Source: Hermetia illucens (taxonomy: Eukaryota; Arthropoda; Insecta; Diptera; Stratiomyidae). Taken from it: 64,000 nt of DNA. This document shows positions 1-11,900 of the stretch, piece by piece. A program made the translations under genes and the position numbers. The stretch covers positions 47,923,467 through 47,987,466 of the forward strand of contig NC_051853.1 in the NCBI RefSeq assembly GCF_905115235.1, written 5' to 3'. Each line of letters starts with the position of its first letter. The first letter of the stretch is position 1. The notes beneath the pieces were generated by a model. That model was not told the origin of the DNA, searched no databases, and was given only the letters and a program-made list of their open reading frames with translations.

Positions 1-2062
1 GATAGGAATTAGGTACTAGCACTGAGGAAGCAGGCACGTGGTCTCCGAAACGATTGTATGCGGGGAAAAAATAAAAATATTTACAGGATAAGGAAAAAAA
101 CCTAGTTCTTTTTTCAACTTATATACTAACTGCTAAAAAACATGGACACTAATTTCAACTCACTTCTTTATAGCAGTGATTGCTACGGATGAATATAATT
201 CCACATCTGCCAGATCTTTTGCAACAACAATCACCACTATGTTATCAGCGTAATCCACTATCGGGGCATCGCTAGTAACTGGGACGTTGAGAACATCATT
301 AAACATGATGTTTCTCAATAGCGGTCCCAGCACAAAACCCTGTGGAATACCCGCGGGGACAATGTATTTTTTGATTCCATTGTCTGTGTTATACTAGAGG
401 TTTTTATCTGTTAAGTAGCTGTCGATTAGCGCAGTTAAGTAACTGGGTACACCAACCCCAGCCAATGGAAAGATCCCATCCATCAGGCATGCTTCAAACA
501 ACTCTACGAATATGTCTTCGACTTAACGGCCAACTTAAGGGCTTTGTTTGGTATGTCGTCGAGGCCGGGCGCTTTGTTGTCTCCTAGCCTACCGCATATC
601 TCCAGTACTTCTTTCGTCGTTACAGGGGGTATTACAGCCACATTTAAAGATGTTTGTAGACTGTAACCCCATGTGCTCCTGAGGGAATAAACCCTGAACG
701 ATTTTCAGTAGGTGATCGGGATATGTAATTTACGGAGCTGCCTGATCTCTAAATCCCCCCATCACAACCGTGTAGGCGATTCCTCATGGGTCTATATCCG
801 CCTCTGCGCAGAGTTGCTTGAAACAGTCCCTCTTGCTTCGCTGTATAGGCAGTTTCAGGCTTCTTCGGCGTTCTTTGTAAGTTCGCTGTTTCACCTCCTG
901 GTCATTCTTACCCATTGCTCTCTGAGCCGCTCGTCCGATGACACGCCGACCGAAGAGCAGACAATTCACTATTCCGCCAGCAGTTAGGACATATCGCGAG
1001 CTAGTGAAGGACTAACACAAATCAGATCCACAACCGAACCGGACCCTCCTAACTGCGAGAAAGTTTCCAAAAGATAATGCCCTCTTGCATTCGTCATCAA
1101 CGGCGATGACTTTTGCTTTCCATCCTTATGTATCCAAAATCAATCTGTTCGACATGTCCTTGAATTCGGCCAATGTCAGGCTTGGAGGAGCATGGCAGCT
1201 GTAGACGTATATGCCGTCTATTTTTGCCCATAGGAAACCATTTGTGGACTGGCTTATGCATTCCTGTATAGCTCTTTTCATCACATAACATGCATTTGGG
1301 ATCCTTGTTACAATCCCGAGCAATGTGACCTGTCTCCCCACAACGTCTACTTCGGCTAGACCGATCAATCTCACTTGTGCACACTGTCGCTAGATGTCCG
1401 TACGAGAGACACTTGAAACATTTCTTTAATGAGATTTGCTCTCTAAGGCGACAGACTACCCATCCAATACGGACCTTCCCAACATCCAGCAGTTTGCGCG
1501 CTGCTTCTGCTGGCAGCCGGGTGGTCGCTGTCTGTTTATCTCCATACGCCTTTCTAAGGCTTACAATGAATACCTTCTGCAAGTCGTGCAGCTTTAACTG
1601 CTCCGCTAAGGCAGTGCAGATTTCCGCCTTAAAAGTGGCCTCATCTAGGACCTTGCACTGTAGAGCGATCTCATGGTTTTGAGCTGCGAAAGCTTTCGGC
1701 ATTGCTCTCTTCGGACCTTTTCAGTTCCAGCATGACATCTCCCTTTTGGTTTCTCCGGATCCCGCTTACATTCCCCGACAACTCAACAATTTTCGTTCCA
1801 AACAAAATGAAGGATGACTATTCCAAGTCGGATTTCTGTTCTAAAGCATTCTTGTTTCCGCATATTTTCTGGCATTAACGGGATTCCTGTGGCCCAGGTC
1901 TTTTCTGCCTTGGATATTGGGGGAGATCTCATAATTGTTAAGCATCTCCTAAACGGTCCCGGCTCTCGATACTGAGGAACCTCCCATAAGTCTTTATGCT
2001 CGGATGCGGTTGGTATAACTGTGGCTTTTAACGGCCAACGTTCTCCCTTGGGCACATCCATC
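1..2062 (-). mobile_element. R1-clade LINE copy, decayed and cut by the window edge
   Basis: Degenerate R1-type non-LTR retrotransposon read on the minus strand. From high to low coordinate it shows ORF1-like sequence with zinc knuckles (about 1700-1250), a short endonuclease stretch (about 1230-1000, with IDGIYVYSC and GSVVDLICVSPSLARDM), the linker between endonuclease and reverse transcriptase (about 970-780, with QRSKRDCFKQLCAEADI) and part of the reverse transcriptase (about 660-230, with AGIPQGFVLGPLL and VDYAD). The same order and wording recur in the copy at 52191-54848, so both belong to one family. The ORF1 knuckles run almost directly into the endonuclease, so the start of ORF2 has been deleted. 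The 3' end lies outside the window. Clade assignment rests on remembered family motifs, not a search. Confidence 0.75.
1097..1702 (-). pseudogene. R1-type LINE ORF1 remnant with CCHC zinc knuckles
   Basis: Open frame of 201 codons resembling the C-terminal half of an R1-type ORF1 (Gag-like RNA-binding) protein. A conserved pre-knuckle region is followed by knuckles of the form CFKCLSYGHLATVC and CGETGHIARDC and a final CMLC half-knuckle. Zinc knuckles in this protein bind the element RNA in the retrotransposition particle. The first cysteine of the second knuckle has become RRC, and the frame runs from ORF1 into what should be ORF2 endonuclease sequence in another frame, so this is a remnant. 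Confidence 0.7.
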
Positions 2063-2084
2063 GCGTTTGCTAAGGAATCTTAAC

Positions 2085-2510
2085 AAATGAGTTTTTATCA
2101 GTGCGAATTACATGTCCATACCATCGAAAACACCTCTCAATTTCTCCACGATTGTTACAAATCCATTTCGATAGCGAATCTCCTCATTTCAAATGTGATC
2201 ATGGTGTCTTATGTTGCTTGGTCCAAAGCAACATCTTTATCTCTGTTACCGCAAAACGCCGTATATTCTCTTTGAAGGTCGGCCAGCATTTAGAACTATA
2301 GAGGATGACAGGTTCAGTTCACTGATGTGTAAATCGCAAAGAATGTCAGTAGTGGAACGCCACTTCATCCTATTTGCGCTGATGCGCGAGAAAATTTCTT
2401 AATGCGCTTGGCTGAAAACATGATTCGAGATGTTAAAATAACCCAGTTTTCGGCAGGTTGCTGCCACTTCAAGTGATATTGCCTGTTTTACCGGGGTCGG
2501 TCATCCTAAA
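2085..2510 (-). mobile_element. RTE-like LINE fragment (family B)
   Basis: Non-coding relic that aligns by eye with 59850-60290 and 17570-17760 (shared stretches about attacatgtcc, accatcgaaaac, gcctctc, gccacgatcg-like, and the downstream block about cgcaaaacgccgt and ggtcggcca). In the better copy the minus strand encodes the C-terminal part of a reverse transcriptase with the motif GVLCDRRISARPIFKIY. Here no frame survives. Confidence 0.5.
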
Positions 2511-2661
2511 ATTCTGTCCTGCGATGAGGCTATCATTCTATAATATTTTTTGGGGATCAGCTTTGTTGTGAGACCCTGCGTAAAACAGTGAATTTGGCAG
2601 TGGCGTTTGGATCTCCGTGTGACAGTATTCATAAGCAAAGAGATGATGAGAAGGTCCTTTA

Positions 2662-4351
2662 TTAAGGGGTTATATACAGTTAGAATTTTCATAAAAACGA
2701 TTTTTTTTTTATTTTATATTCTTAATGTACATATATTTAAGAATACACACAGAAAATTTCATATCGTTCCGGTGAGTATTTTCGAAGTTACATGCAAATT
2801 TTAAAAGGCGTTTCAGAGCGGTTGGAAGCATAAGGCCGGAGCGGCAGCGCTTACCTGGAACGCTGTCCCTTTTGTGCACCTACCTATTCTAAATGTTCCC
2901 TTCTAATGTATTGAGATGGGTAAAACATCAGTGTGTTATTGTCGTTTTTATACCTGAAAGGTAAATTTTAATTTTGCTCTCCCCAAACTGGAAAATATTT
3001 AAGAGTGGTAGTCAGTATAAGCAGCTAAGCCAAGCAGTAAACTTGTGAGTTCGTTAAAATTCCATTTGTAATTTGAAAATGAAGGCTTCTAGAGAAATGA
3101 GAAAATCTCTTAATATACATAAGTCGAGACCAAAAAAAGCGAAAAAATGTTTTTAATCCAAAAACAGCCGAAACGGATGAAAGTAGTTTCAGTGCCTCGG
3201 CAAAAAAATTTAAACAACAAGAGGAAATCTCAGTTCTGCGTGAACCGTCTGTTGAGTATCGCATTTTACATTTTATAACAATGTTTGCAGCAATTTCTGA
3301 ATATGTGAAATGTAAGACCTGTGACGGAAATGTGAAGTTTCAAACTGCTTCTGGACGAGGACTTGGTTTTAAAATTATTTTGCTGTGTGATAAGTGTGCA
3401 GATCGTAACATAAATTCTAGTCCTTTTGTCGCGCACTCTTATGTAATAAATCGACGATTTTTATTTGTCATGAGAGTCCTCGGATTAGGGTTAAAAGGTG
3501 CAGCAAAATTTTGTGGATTAAGGAATAGCATCACTATTATATTATATGAAGGCAATAGGAATCACACTTGGACCCAAGCGCATTCATATGCTGAAAAAGA
3601 AGATGAGCAGCGCGTGACCATTTCCGATATCAGAGCGCGTGAGGGCACCCGAGATGGAAGAATGGCTCGCAGACAACATCACCTCGAGTTATTAGAAGCT
3701 GCCGAAACGACGGAGGGTTTATTATATGGTCCTGGAATAGACAACTCCATGTAAGTTGAAAAAAAAAAATTTCATCTTATGTAAAGTGCTTTTCAAACTT
3801 TAAATGCGTTTTTCTCAAAATGGTGTTTTCAAAGTCGGTGACCAACATTACTCAAAAACGGCTAAACCGATTGATCTCAAATTTTGACACAAGCTTCTTA
3901 AATATATTGTTTAGTAATTGATCGAAGATTTTATCTTACCGATTAATACTTTTTTTTTATAAACAATTTAAGGCCGAAATTTTGGCCGAAAATCAATTTT
4001 TTTTTTCTAGAAACCACCATTTTGTCAAAAAAAATTATTTTGCTTATTCCTTCGATTAATTACTAGATTTAACATTACTTTAACGAAATCTGTTTGGTTT
4101 TTTAATTTCAGAGGTTCCAGTTCAGTGATATAGTGGTCACCGCAAAACGTCTTTTTTGAGAGGAGCTTCCGGAGATCAGCTGTAGCTCCTGTCCAAATAA
4201 ATATTTTTACTAGTTTTAAGTCTGAAAATATTGTTAAAAGATATCATAATATATGTCCAAATATTTAGATCAATAACTTTAAAAGGTTTCTCAAAAAAAA
4301 TTCTGGAAAATTCGCTTTTTTTCCGCCTTCTAACTGTATATAACCCCTTAA
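2662..4351 (+). mobile_element. Kolobok-like TTAA DNA transposon, internally deleted
   Basis: A 1.7 kb AT-rich element bounded by TTAA at 2662-2665 and 4348-4351. Terminal inverted repeats just inside are about 20 bp (GGGGTTATATACAGTTAGAA at the left, its exact reverse complement at the right). The plus strand carries a transposase remnant at 3079-3754. TTAA target duplication is used by piggyBac and Kolobok elements; the protein pattern (C..C pairs, then NRRFLFVMRVLGLGLKGAAKFCGL) fits the Kolobok/Mutator-like type I remember rather than piggyBac. The usual catalytic middle of the protein is missing, so this copy is non-autonomous. Confidence 0.7.
3079..3754 (+). pseudogene. Kolobok-like transposase remnant (N- and C-terminal parts)
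   Basis: The reading starts near 3079 with a lysine/arginine-rich stretch, changes frame once near 3150, and continues as an open frame through 3281-3754. The body shows a zinc-ribbon-like region (CKTCDG about 30 residues before CDKCAD), then the conserved helix region ending FCGL, after which it jumps directly to a C-terminal-like tail (RMARRQHHLELLEAAE, GLLYGPGIDNSM). The catalytic core expected between them is absent, which makes this a deletion derivative unable to transpose itself. A 79-codon frame on the opposite strand at 3025-3264 is a shadow. Confidence 0.6.
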
Positions 4352-5109
4352 GGGGGGAAACAACATTAGAACACTTTCTTTCACGTACTTTTTGAAGACC
4401 TTTTTAGTGGGAAGTATTATTCGGAATTCAATCGAAATTGGACATTACATTAGCTATATTCCGAAAAACTTTTCGAGAACTGTTTTTGAAAAGTTTAAGT
4501 CAGAAATAAGAGTTACGCGACAATATTCCGCTGAAGTTCTCCAACTGCGGGACGTGTAGCAATTCTAGTTTTTATCTAAAACCAAAAAGCTACTAATTTT
4601 ACATCAGTAGCTTATTTTTCTAAATATATTTTGGTTCATATTCTGAGTATTTTTTTAAAGAACCACACTCCAAATTTGATATTGACTGATTTATTACTTT
4701 TTGAGCTAGAATTCCCGCAAATGTGAAAAACATCGTATTGAGAAAAACACGTTCGAAAAAAAATTGCTTAAAAAATCCCCTCTCTGATATGAAGACATTT
4801 ATTACTGTTAATTACGAACAAAATACAGTTACAACAAATACAAATGCAGTCGAACAAGGGACTGACACCAAGCATTTATGAATACCCTATTTACATAACG
4901 CTACCAAATTTCGAAAGGACATAAAGCGGGGGTGGCCGGTGTACCTTGAGTCTGTACCCAATAATCGCTCGCTTCTACCCTTATAAAATCCAAAGGACCA
5001 CGAATTTCGCTTTGAAATTTCTGCAGCGTATTTTGGAATAGCTAAGCTAATGATCTTAGCAATATGAAATGAGATTCTGAAAATCTCCAAATGTAGTTTC
5101 CTCCCTTAA
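4348..5109. mobile_element. TTAA-flanked MITE, non-coding
   Basis: About 760 bp AT-rich segment between TTAA at 4348-4351 and TTAA at 5106-5109. The ends form imperfect inverted repeats (left GGGGGGAAACAACATT, right inverted GGGAGGAAACTACATT). No coding potential is convincing; a 67-codon minus frame at 4887-5090 has no recognisable domain. It abuts the Kolobok-like element and shares its right-hand TTAA, so one probably inserted at the edge of the other. Confidence 0.6.
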
Positions 5110-5114
5110 TGAAC

Positions 5115-5470
5115 ACCTGCAGAGACACGAAGCGGTCTTAATATACCTACCACTTTTCCAAATTTACTTTTCGAATCACAGTAGAACAATTTAACCCAGC
5201 GCATGAGTTCCTCTAGCACAAAGTGTTGCCGCAGAGTGTGCCAGATGAGTTTCTGCATTACTCGGTCAAATGCCTTCTCCAGATCTAGAAATGCAATGTA
5301 GAGAGGGGATAATTCTCACGATATTACTCCATGGGTAACCCCGTTATCGATCTAGTTCACCATTATTTGAATAATTTCGCAAATATGGTTACCAACAATG
5401 CTTTCAAAAATGTTCATGATTTGGGAGAGCAACCAAATAGGCTTTCAGTGATGTGTTCGCTTTCCGATCA
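5115..5470 (-). mobile_element. RTE-like LINE fragment, reverse transcriptase palm (family B)
   Basis: On the minus strand around 5160-5310 a decayed reverse transcriptase palm can be read: IAFLDLEKAFDRV followed by LRQHFVLEELMRWVKLFY. This wording is typical of an APE-type RTE-like LINE group and probably belongs with the fragments at 2085, 17380 and 59640. Upstream sequence to about 5470 continues the same element but is too decayed to read. It lies just downstream of the TRIP4 3' end. Confidence 0.55.
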
Positions 5471-5897
5471 TCGAGGATGTGTCTTCCAGATTAGAGAATT
5501 ATAAATGGTCGAGCAATCTCAAAATGTATCCTCAAAAATGTGGTGTCGTTGGGTTCATATGAAAAATGTGATATTTTGTATTTTCTTGTTAGATAGTGAC
5601 ATGTATAATGATTTTTGAGACTGTATTCTATCGAATTAGAAAATAAAAAAAAATGATGGCAGTGAAAAGTCCCCTTAACTCTTTCAGGCATGGTGGTTAA
5701 AATTTTGAAGCAACTTGTTGGTACTTATGCCTGCAAGATGGTTCAAAATTGCTCCTAGAAATGAAAAGAAATAGAAATATTGAAATAGGCTAAGAGTTTC
5801 TAAAAAGTAGACTAGATACCAGTTTAGTATAATTCTTTAATTCTTACGTGTAACCCAATAAAGCGGAAATAAAAACCCAAATACAAAGAAAAAATAA
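5471..5897. other. Intergenic, nothing recognised
   Basis: AT-rich sequence between the LINE fragment and the TRIP4 polyadenylation signal. A 66-codon minus frame (5491-5691) has no domain or codon pattern that would support a gene. Confidence 0.4.
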
Positions 5898-5903
5898 TTT
5901 ATT
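5898..5903 (-). promoter_or_regulatory. TRIP4 polyadenylation signal
   Basis: AATAAA on the minus strand, beginning 29 nt after the TRIP4 stop codon. The short spacing would give a very short 3' UTR, which is common in compact dipteran genes. Confidence 0.55.
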
Positions 5904-5931
5904 TTAATGAAACCTGAACATCAGAAATAAA

Positions 5932-8900
5932 CTATTCATCGTTTTCCACTTGTAGTTTCGCAAGTCTTTGCAATGACTTCACAGCAGCGGTATGAATGTT
6001 AGGGTCAATTTTATCTGTAAAAACAAATATAGCAGCTATAACAGTGATCAGAAGCGATATCCCATAGAACATACAAATTTTATGGCTCCCCTTGATGGGA
6101 AAACGAATTGGAAGTTCCTGTGGGTCAGTACAAATAAAAACGAAAGGACTTTCCGACTCCCCTTCAGGATAAACTTTCCTATATTCTTCTTGTGGCAGAC
6201 AATCCTGCACGGAAACGCAACCCAGAAGGCAACCTGATGGATATTGTGTCGGGAATTTGATGTTATCATCTATGGGAAGAGATGAAGATCCTATTTATTA
6301 CCCCAACATTCGGCAAAAATAAATATGTATTAAAGTGCGTTACTTATTCTTACCTTTGTAGATAACACGATAGAAATTCTCCATACGTTTAACCTCTTCC
6401 ATGTCCACCGGCTTTGCTGTTGCTGCTATCCATAAGCGTCCACGATGCGCAGTGTACCATGATCGGCCTTCATGTCTTTGAAGATAAGGTAAATTAAAAT
6501 TCGAAATTCTATGTAGCCACATAATTACTTTTTAATTCCTGCAACTAAAAGCGAAGCCCACGGCTGATGCATAGAAAGACAGTGTCTTTGATCCTGGATC
6601 TCCAAAAGTTCTTTATCTTGAACACGATTGTATACACCATCGTACTTTTGTCCATTTTCCTTGTCGTTATTAGATTGTGGGTAAACTGGAATGAAAACTG
6701 GCAGGGGACCATCATAGGCTGGGTGAATATCATCAGAAATTTCGTTTGGTCCACTGTTTGATTTAATGTTTGCATATGTTCCTTCCGAACATGACTTTGC
6801 AATTTCTTGGAATATCTTATCTTCATAGTCAACTGTAACCTGAGGCTCTTCTACAATTTGGCGACCTCCAAAGTCCAAGGTTACTTTTCGATTTAGCCGA
6901 CTTGCGTGTTTTTTCTCTCGCATCTCTTCTTCGAGACGTTCTAGCTTCTTCCTTTCTGCATCGGATAACCAAACTGAGTTTGACTGCAATAAGATACATA
7001 TAATAATAATAAGAAAATATAAAGATGCCGAAGCCGGTCCCAAGCCCGGTTGTGAAAGGAGGAGGGATGGATAGCTTCAGTCTGAATGGCTGTACGCCAC
7101 CGCAGCGTCTCAGGGGGTAGGTGAGGAAAGTGCAGGAACTTTGCAGTCTTGCAGATTACTCACTAAGGAAGCTATCTACACACCTGGCAGCTAGGGATAA
7201 AATGCACCACCAAAAAATGAGAAGAAGGAAAAATTTAAGGTCCGGTACGGATAACCGGCGGGAGTCGTCTGACTTGGTGACTGGGTCGGGCTCTCGTAAT
7301 GGACAGCACGGCGTCGAAACCGCTAGTCGTGGGGCGGTTCGACGTCTAGGCGCCACGACGACCAGGAGCACAGCTCCGCCTGCTGCAGCTGTTTCGCCAC
7401 AATCTATGGCGACCACTTCAGCAGGTTCGCGTAGGAAGCGGATGAAATGGACTGAAGAAATGAACCTCTTCATCATCCGCTCCTACTACGAAATAACGGC
7501 GGGGGCGGGTACAACATCTTACCGCCCCTTGTTGCACCAGAGATTCGTCGAGCGTTTCCCGCAATTCGCGCACGTGACTGTGCAGCGAGTCGCAGACCAG
7601 TACCGCTTCATCACTCGCAGTGACACAATCCCGGCCACCATCAGGGAACGTGTTCGACTTGAAGTCATCGGGGAAACTGGTGACCGAGAGTCGATGGGGG
7701 CAGAGGCGGCGGCATCAACAACACCACGCCGCACTGCAGGCAACAGGTTCAGTACTCGCCGAAGCACTCTTCTCCACCGTCCAGCTGAGGTTTCCGCTGA
7801 AGTTCGGGACGAATTCCAAAGAGCGTGTATAGAATTCTCGGATATGGATCCTTTGCATAGACCAGGTATTCCCAGGCTCTATGCATCTCCAGCAACTCCG
7901 GGAATTCTATCTCAAATCAATGATGAGATTGCGTCTCGACTGTGTGCTGATATGTCGCTGCTGCAACTACAATCACTTGTGTATTGTGGTGCAGTTGCGG
8001 CTATCAGATTGCACGGTCAGAAGATTCGCTTTCGCGTTATTGGTTTGAGTGACAAAAGAGATTCACCATGGAAAATTCGTCTGGAACGTCGGCGGGACTC
8101 ACTAAGGCAGGACATTGCTAGACTGATTCAGATCAGCACTGGCAATGCCAGCCGACGGGTGAGAAATAAAGTGCAGAGGGTTTACCGGAACTATGCCATC
8201 CCCTTTGAGACACCCGTAGTTGAAATTCTGGACACACTAAAACAGAAACTTTCTGTCATATGCAGTCGGTTACGACGGTATGGCGAAAGTTATTCCAGAC
8301 GTGTCCAGAATGCAACATACGCGAGGAACCAGCGGAGCTTTTTCAGATCTCTCAACGAATCCCAACAGAGCGCCCAGACAATATAGTTCTCGGTGACGGA
8401 AGCGAAAGAGTATTGGGGTGGACTTTGGGGGTTACCTGCTCAGCATGCTGAGCATGCTGAGTGGATCACCGCCGAAGGCACCCGCCGTGCCAATACACCT
8501 GGCATGAATTTCGCGGATGTTACCGAAGAGGAAGTTCGACGAGCCATAAACATCTCGAAGAACTGGAGGGGCCCAGGTCTGGATCGGGTGCAGAATTTCT
8601 GGTATAAGAAATTTACCAGCGTACACAGTCGGTTGGCACGCAGTATAAATGAGGTCATGAGTCGGCCGGAGGAATTTCCACCTTTCCTCACTGCGGGGAT
8701 TACCTACCTTATCCCTAAGAAGGACACGGTGCAGGACCCCGCAGACACAAGACCGATCACTTGCTTACCAACCCTCTACAAATTCATAACGTCCATTATT
8801 AGTGGAAGGATCAATGCGCACCTCGAGACCAACAACATTCTGTCCGAGGAGCAGAAGGGCTGCCGAGTTGGGTCAAGGGGTTGCAAAGAGCAACTCATTA

Positions 8901-11900
8901 TCGACTCGGTAGTTGTAGGACAAGCAACTAGAGGCCAAAGAAACCTCTTCAGTTGCTATATCGATTATGCCAAGGCTTTTGATAGCGTTCCGCATACCTG
9001 GCTAATCGAAATCCTACATCTGTATCGCATTGATCCGAAACTAATAAAGTTTTTGGTGACAGTCATGGAAGGGTGGCATACCACCTTGTCAGTCCGTACA
9101 TCTGAGGGTGCTAATACCTCAGAGCCCATCCGTATTCGGAGGGGCATCTTCCAGGGGGATTCATTGAGTCCTCTTTGGTTTTGTATGGCACTGAACCCCC
9201 TTTCATGGCTACTGAATGATGCTAGAGGGCATGGTTTTGCAATAAAATATGGCCTACATGCTAAGTGCGAACTGACACACTTGATGTACCTAGATGACAT
9301 CAAGCTGTATGCTGGTACTGACAACCATCTTAGAAGTCTGTTGCGAATAATAGACATGTTCAGCCGTGATATTCGGATGGAGTTTGGATTAGACAAATGT
9401 CGAATCCAAGCCATTCGCAAAGGTCATCACGAGCCGCATGCCGGACATAGCATTGGTGACCTCCACATCGAAGCTATGACCGAGACAGACTTCTACAAGT
9501 ACCTAGGAATTCTGCAAGGAACCCATGCTCGAGTTGGTGATCTGAAGGAAGCTCTGCTGTCCGAATTCCTGCGACGTGTGAAGCTGGTGCTGAAATCGCA
9601 TCTCTCGGGGAAGAATAAAATAAGCGCGTTGAATGTATTCGCTATCCCTTCACTGGCTTATGCATTCGGAATATTGCCGTGGACGAAGACCGACCTGGAA
9701 AGCGTCCAGCGGCGGATACGGACAACTATGTCCAAATTCCGAATGCATCACCCAAAGTCTGCCGTGGAGCGGATGAACCTGCCTCGTGACATCGGAGGTA
9801 GGGGCGTGGTTGACGTGGCGGCACAACATCATCGCCAAGTCGACTCGCTGCGCGCTTATTTTTACAGTAAAGAGCAGGCGAGCCCCTTGCATGCGGCTGT
9901 CTGTAAGGCAGACTGTGGACTGACTCCACTTAACTTGAAGGATCGATCTTTCAATCCTCTGAGTGGGGTGAAGTCGGACCAAGAGCGGATCGAGGAATGG
10001 AAGTCGAAGGCAATGCACGGTAAACACGTGAATTGTCTTTGGCAGCCATTTGTCGATTTGCATCTGTCGAACAGATGGCTGTGTGCTGGGGAGCTCTTTG
10101 CTGAGACGGAGGGGTTCATGTGTGCCATTCAGGATGGCGTGGTCGCCACCCGAGCTTATAAAAAGCTCATCATGAAAGAACGGGTGGAGAACGACCAGTG
10201 CAGAATGTGTGGTTCGGCGTTAGAGACGTTGGACCATCTCATTTCTGGCTGTACTGTTATGGCACCGGTGCAATACATCACCAGGCATAATGCTGTATGT
10301 AAGGTTATCCATCAAAACCTTGCATATAAGCATGGGCTGATCACGGGGACATATCCGGTTTACCGATATGAGCCGCAAGCAGTACTTGATAGTTCTGCTT
10401 ACAGCATGTATTGGGACCGGCAAGTTCTGACTGATCGCCATACCGCACACAACAAGCCTGACGTACTGCTAGTTGACAAGACGGGTCGCTCCGCGTATAT
10501 TATTGATGTTGCTATTCCCCATAATAGCAACATTGAACGGAAATACGTGGAGAAGAAGGTGAACTATGAGCCATTGGCTCGGGAAATCAAAGAAATTTGG
10601 CGTCTCGAGCGGGTGGTTGTAGTTCCCATAATATTGTCAGCTACAGGTATTGTACCTAAATCCCTCACGGCTTCCCTTGATGTCTTGGGACTTTCGCACA
10701 GTCTGGTTCAAACCATGCAGAAGTACACCATTCTGCATACGTGCTCGATGTTGCGGGGAGTACTCGACGGATTCTCCCACTGACCTACCACCGGCCACCA
10801 CCACCAGTGCCCCTTTTAGTTTTTAAGTAGGCAGGATCGTCCGAGCCTAAATGCTTGGCACTTAGTGCTAGTATTAGGTAAAATCCGGCATCTGCCGAGA
10901 TTGTGATAACTCGGAAATAATAAATGAACATATAAAATATAAATCGATTCAACGTCTGTCTGCCTGTCTGCCACACCCGATTTACTCAGAAACCACTGAA
11001 TCGATTGTTACAAAATTTGGTGAGAACATGTGTCCCTTTACATGCAGCGAGTGCCGCCATTTTGTGTTGAATTTTAAGGGGGCTCCCCATACATGCGAAA
11101 GGACGGTGTACATTTTCTCTCCACAGAACATGGTCATGTGGGCTATCGAATGAAAGGGCACCATTAGTACTTTTCGAAACTGATCCTTTTTCTGATATTG
11201 GGTGAAACATAGGGGAGATAGGGCAGAAAATGTGTGCCCGAAAAAGTGAAACAGGTCTCGTTCTAAGAACCTAACCAATCGAAAAATCTGAAAAAAATGA
11301 AAGTGATGCAACTAAATCATATGTAGACCTCAAAATACATCCAATTCCGATAACTGTCCAAATAAACTTAATAATAGCATATTACCATGTTTTAGAAATT
11401 TAGCGGAAAGCCCCCTTGAATCCATCCCAGGAGTACAACATTTGACGATAAACGATAATATAGGACATAGTCCCGAAAAGTCTGAAAGCAATCCGACTAT
11501 TATTAGCAAAGTTATAGAAGGTCAAATTTTCCCATTTCAGGTAAATTTATGGCATCCAAGGCGTGTATGACGTCATCATCATATAAAGTGAACTTATATG
11601 AACGGCGGGGTCGATGGGAACGTTTTAGTATTCCTTTTATGTCTTTTTTTAAGGTTTTGTTTGCATTTTCCTTGGACCAATGACACCGGCACCCGCTCCC
11701 TCTGCTGTGAGGGATCCGTCAGTGTACCAAGTAATCAGTTGCTGGTTTAAGCCGTATGTCGCAGCCACGCTCTCCCAGTTTGCCTTGTTACTCCAACGTG
11801 TTTCAAACTTCTTATCGAAATGAAACCTCGTTGTCATGTTATCCCTTGGTATCAGTAATTCGGGATACCGCCTAGAAAGAATATCAATCTTCCTTCGATT

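Larger units (their letters stand above)
7028..10937 (+). mobile_element. LINE with restriction-like endonuclease (R2/R4-type), nearly intact
   Basis: A ~3.9 kb element antisense to TRIP4. The left edge is taken from where this copy and the one at 30400-33580 begin to match (about gccggtcccaagcccgg). The coding part runs 7121-10783 in one frame with one internal stop. Domain order: Myb-like DNA-binding domain, reverse transcriptase, C-x2-C-x8-H-x4-C knuckle, PD-x14-D endonuclease. This order defines the restriction-endonuclease LINE group (R2, R4/Dong, NeSL, CRE, Hero), not the APE LINEs that fill the rest of the window. The 3' tail is an A/T-rich run (about aataataaatg, aaaatataa) ending at a dispersed repeat. 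Which clade within the group is uncertain. Confidence 0.85.

Noticed and set aside
4887-5090. 67-codon minus frame inside the MITE
   Set aside because: No domain, no ATG context or splicing support; it lies within a non-coding TTAA element.
6015-6074. Apparent transmembrane segment (GISLLITVIAAIFVF) near the TRIP4 C-terminus
   Set aside because: It is a 60 bp GT-AG intron that stays open by chance. Removing it restores KIYKIDPNIH, which matches the family.
6984-7043. Apparent signal peptide/membrane helix (MGPASASLYFLIIIICILLQ) at the start of a 172-codon frame
   Set aside because: It is the polypyrimidine tract and acceptor of TRIP4 intron 3 read in frame. The exon starts at 6983 with SNSVWLSDAE, which continues the family pattern.
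7156-7476. 106-codon frame antisense to the LINE N-terminus
   Set aside because: Shadow of the GC-rich basic N-terminal region of the LINE protein; the same holds for other antisense frames across 7519-10450.
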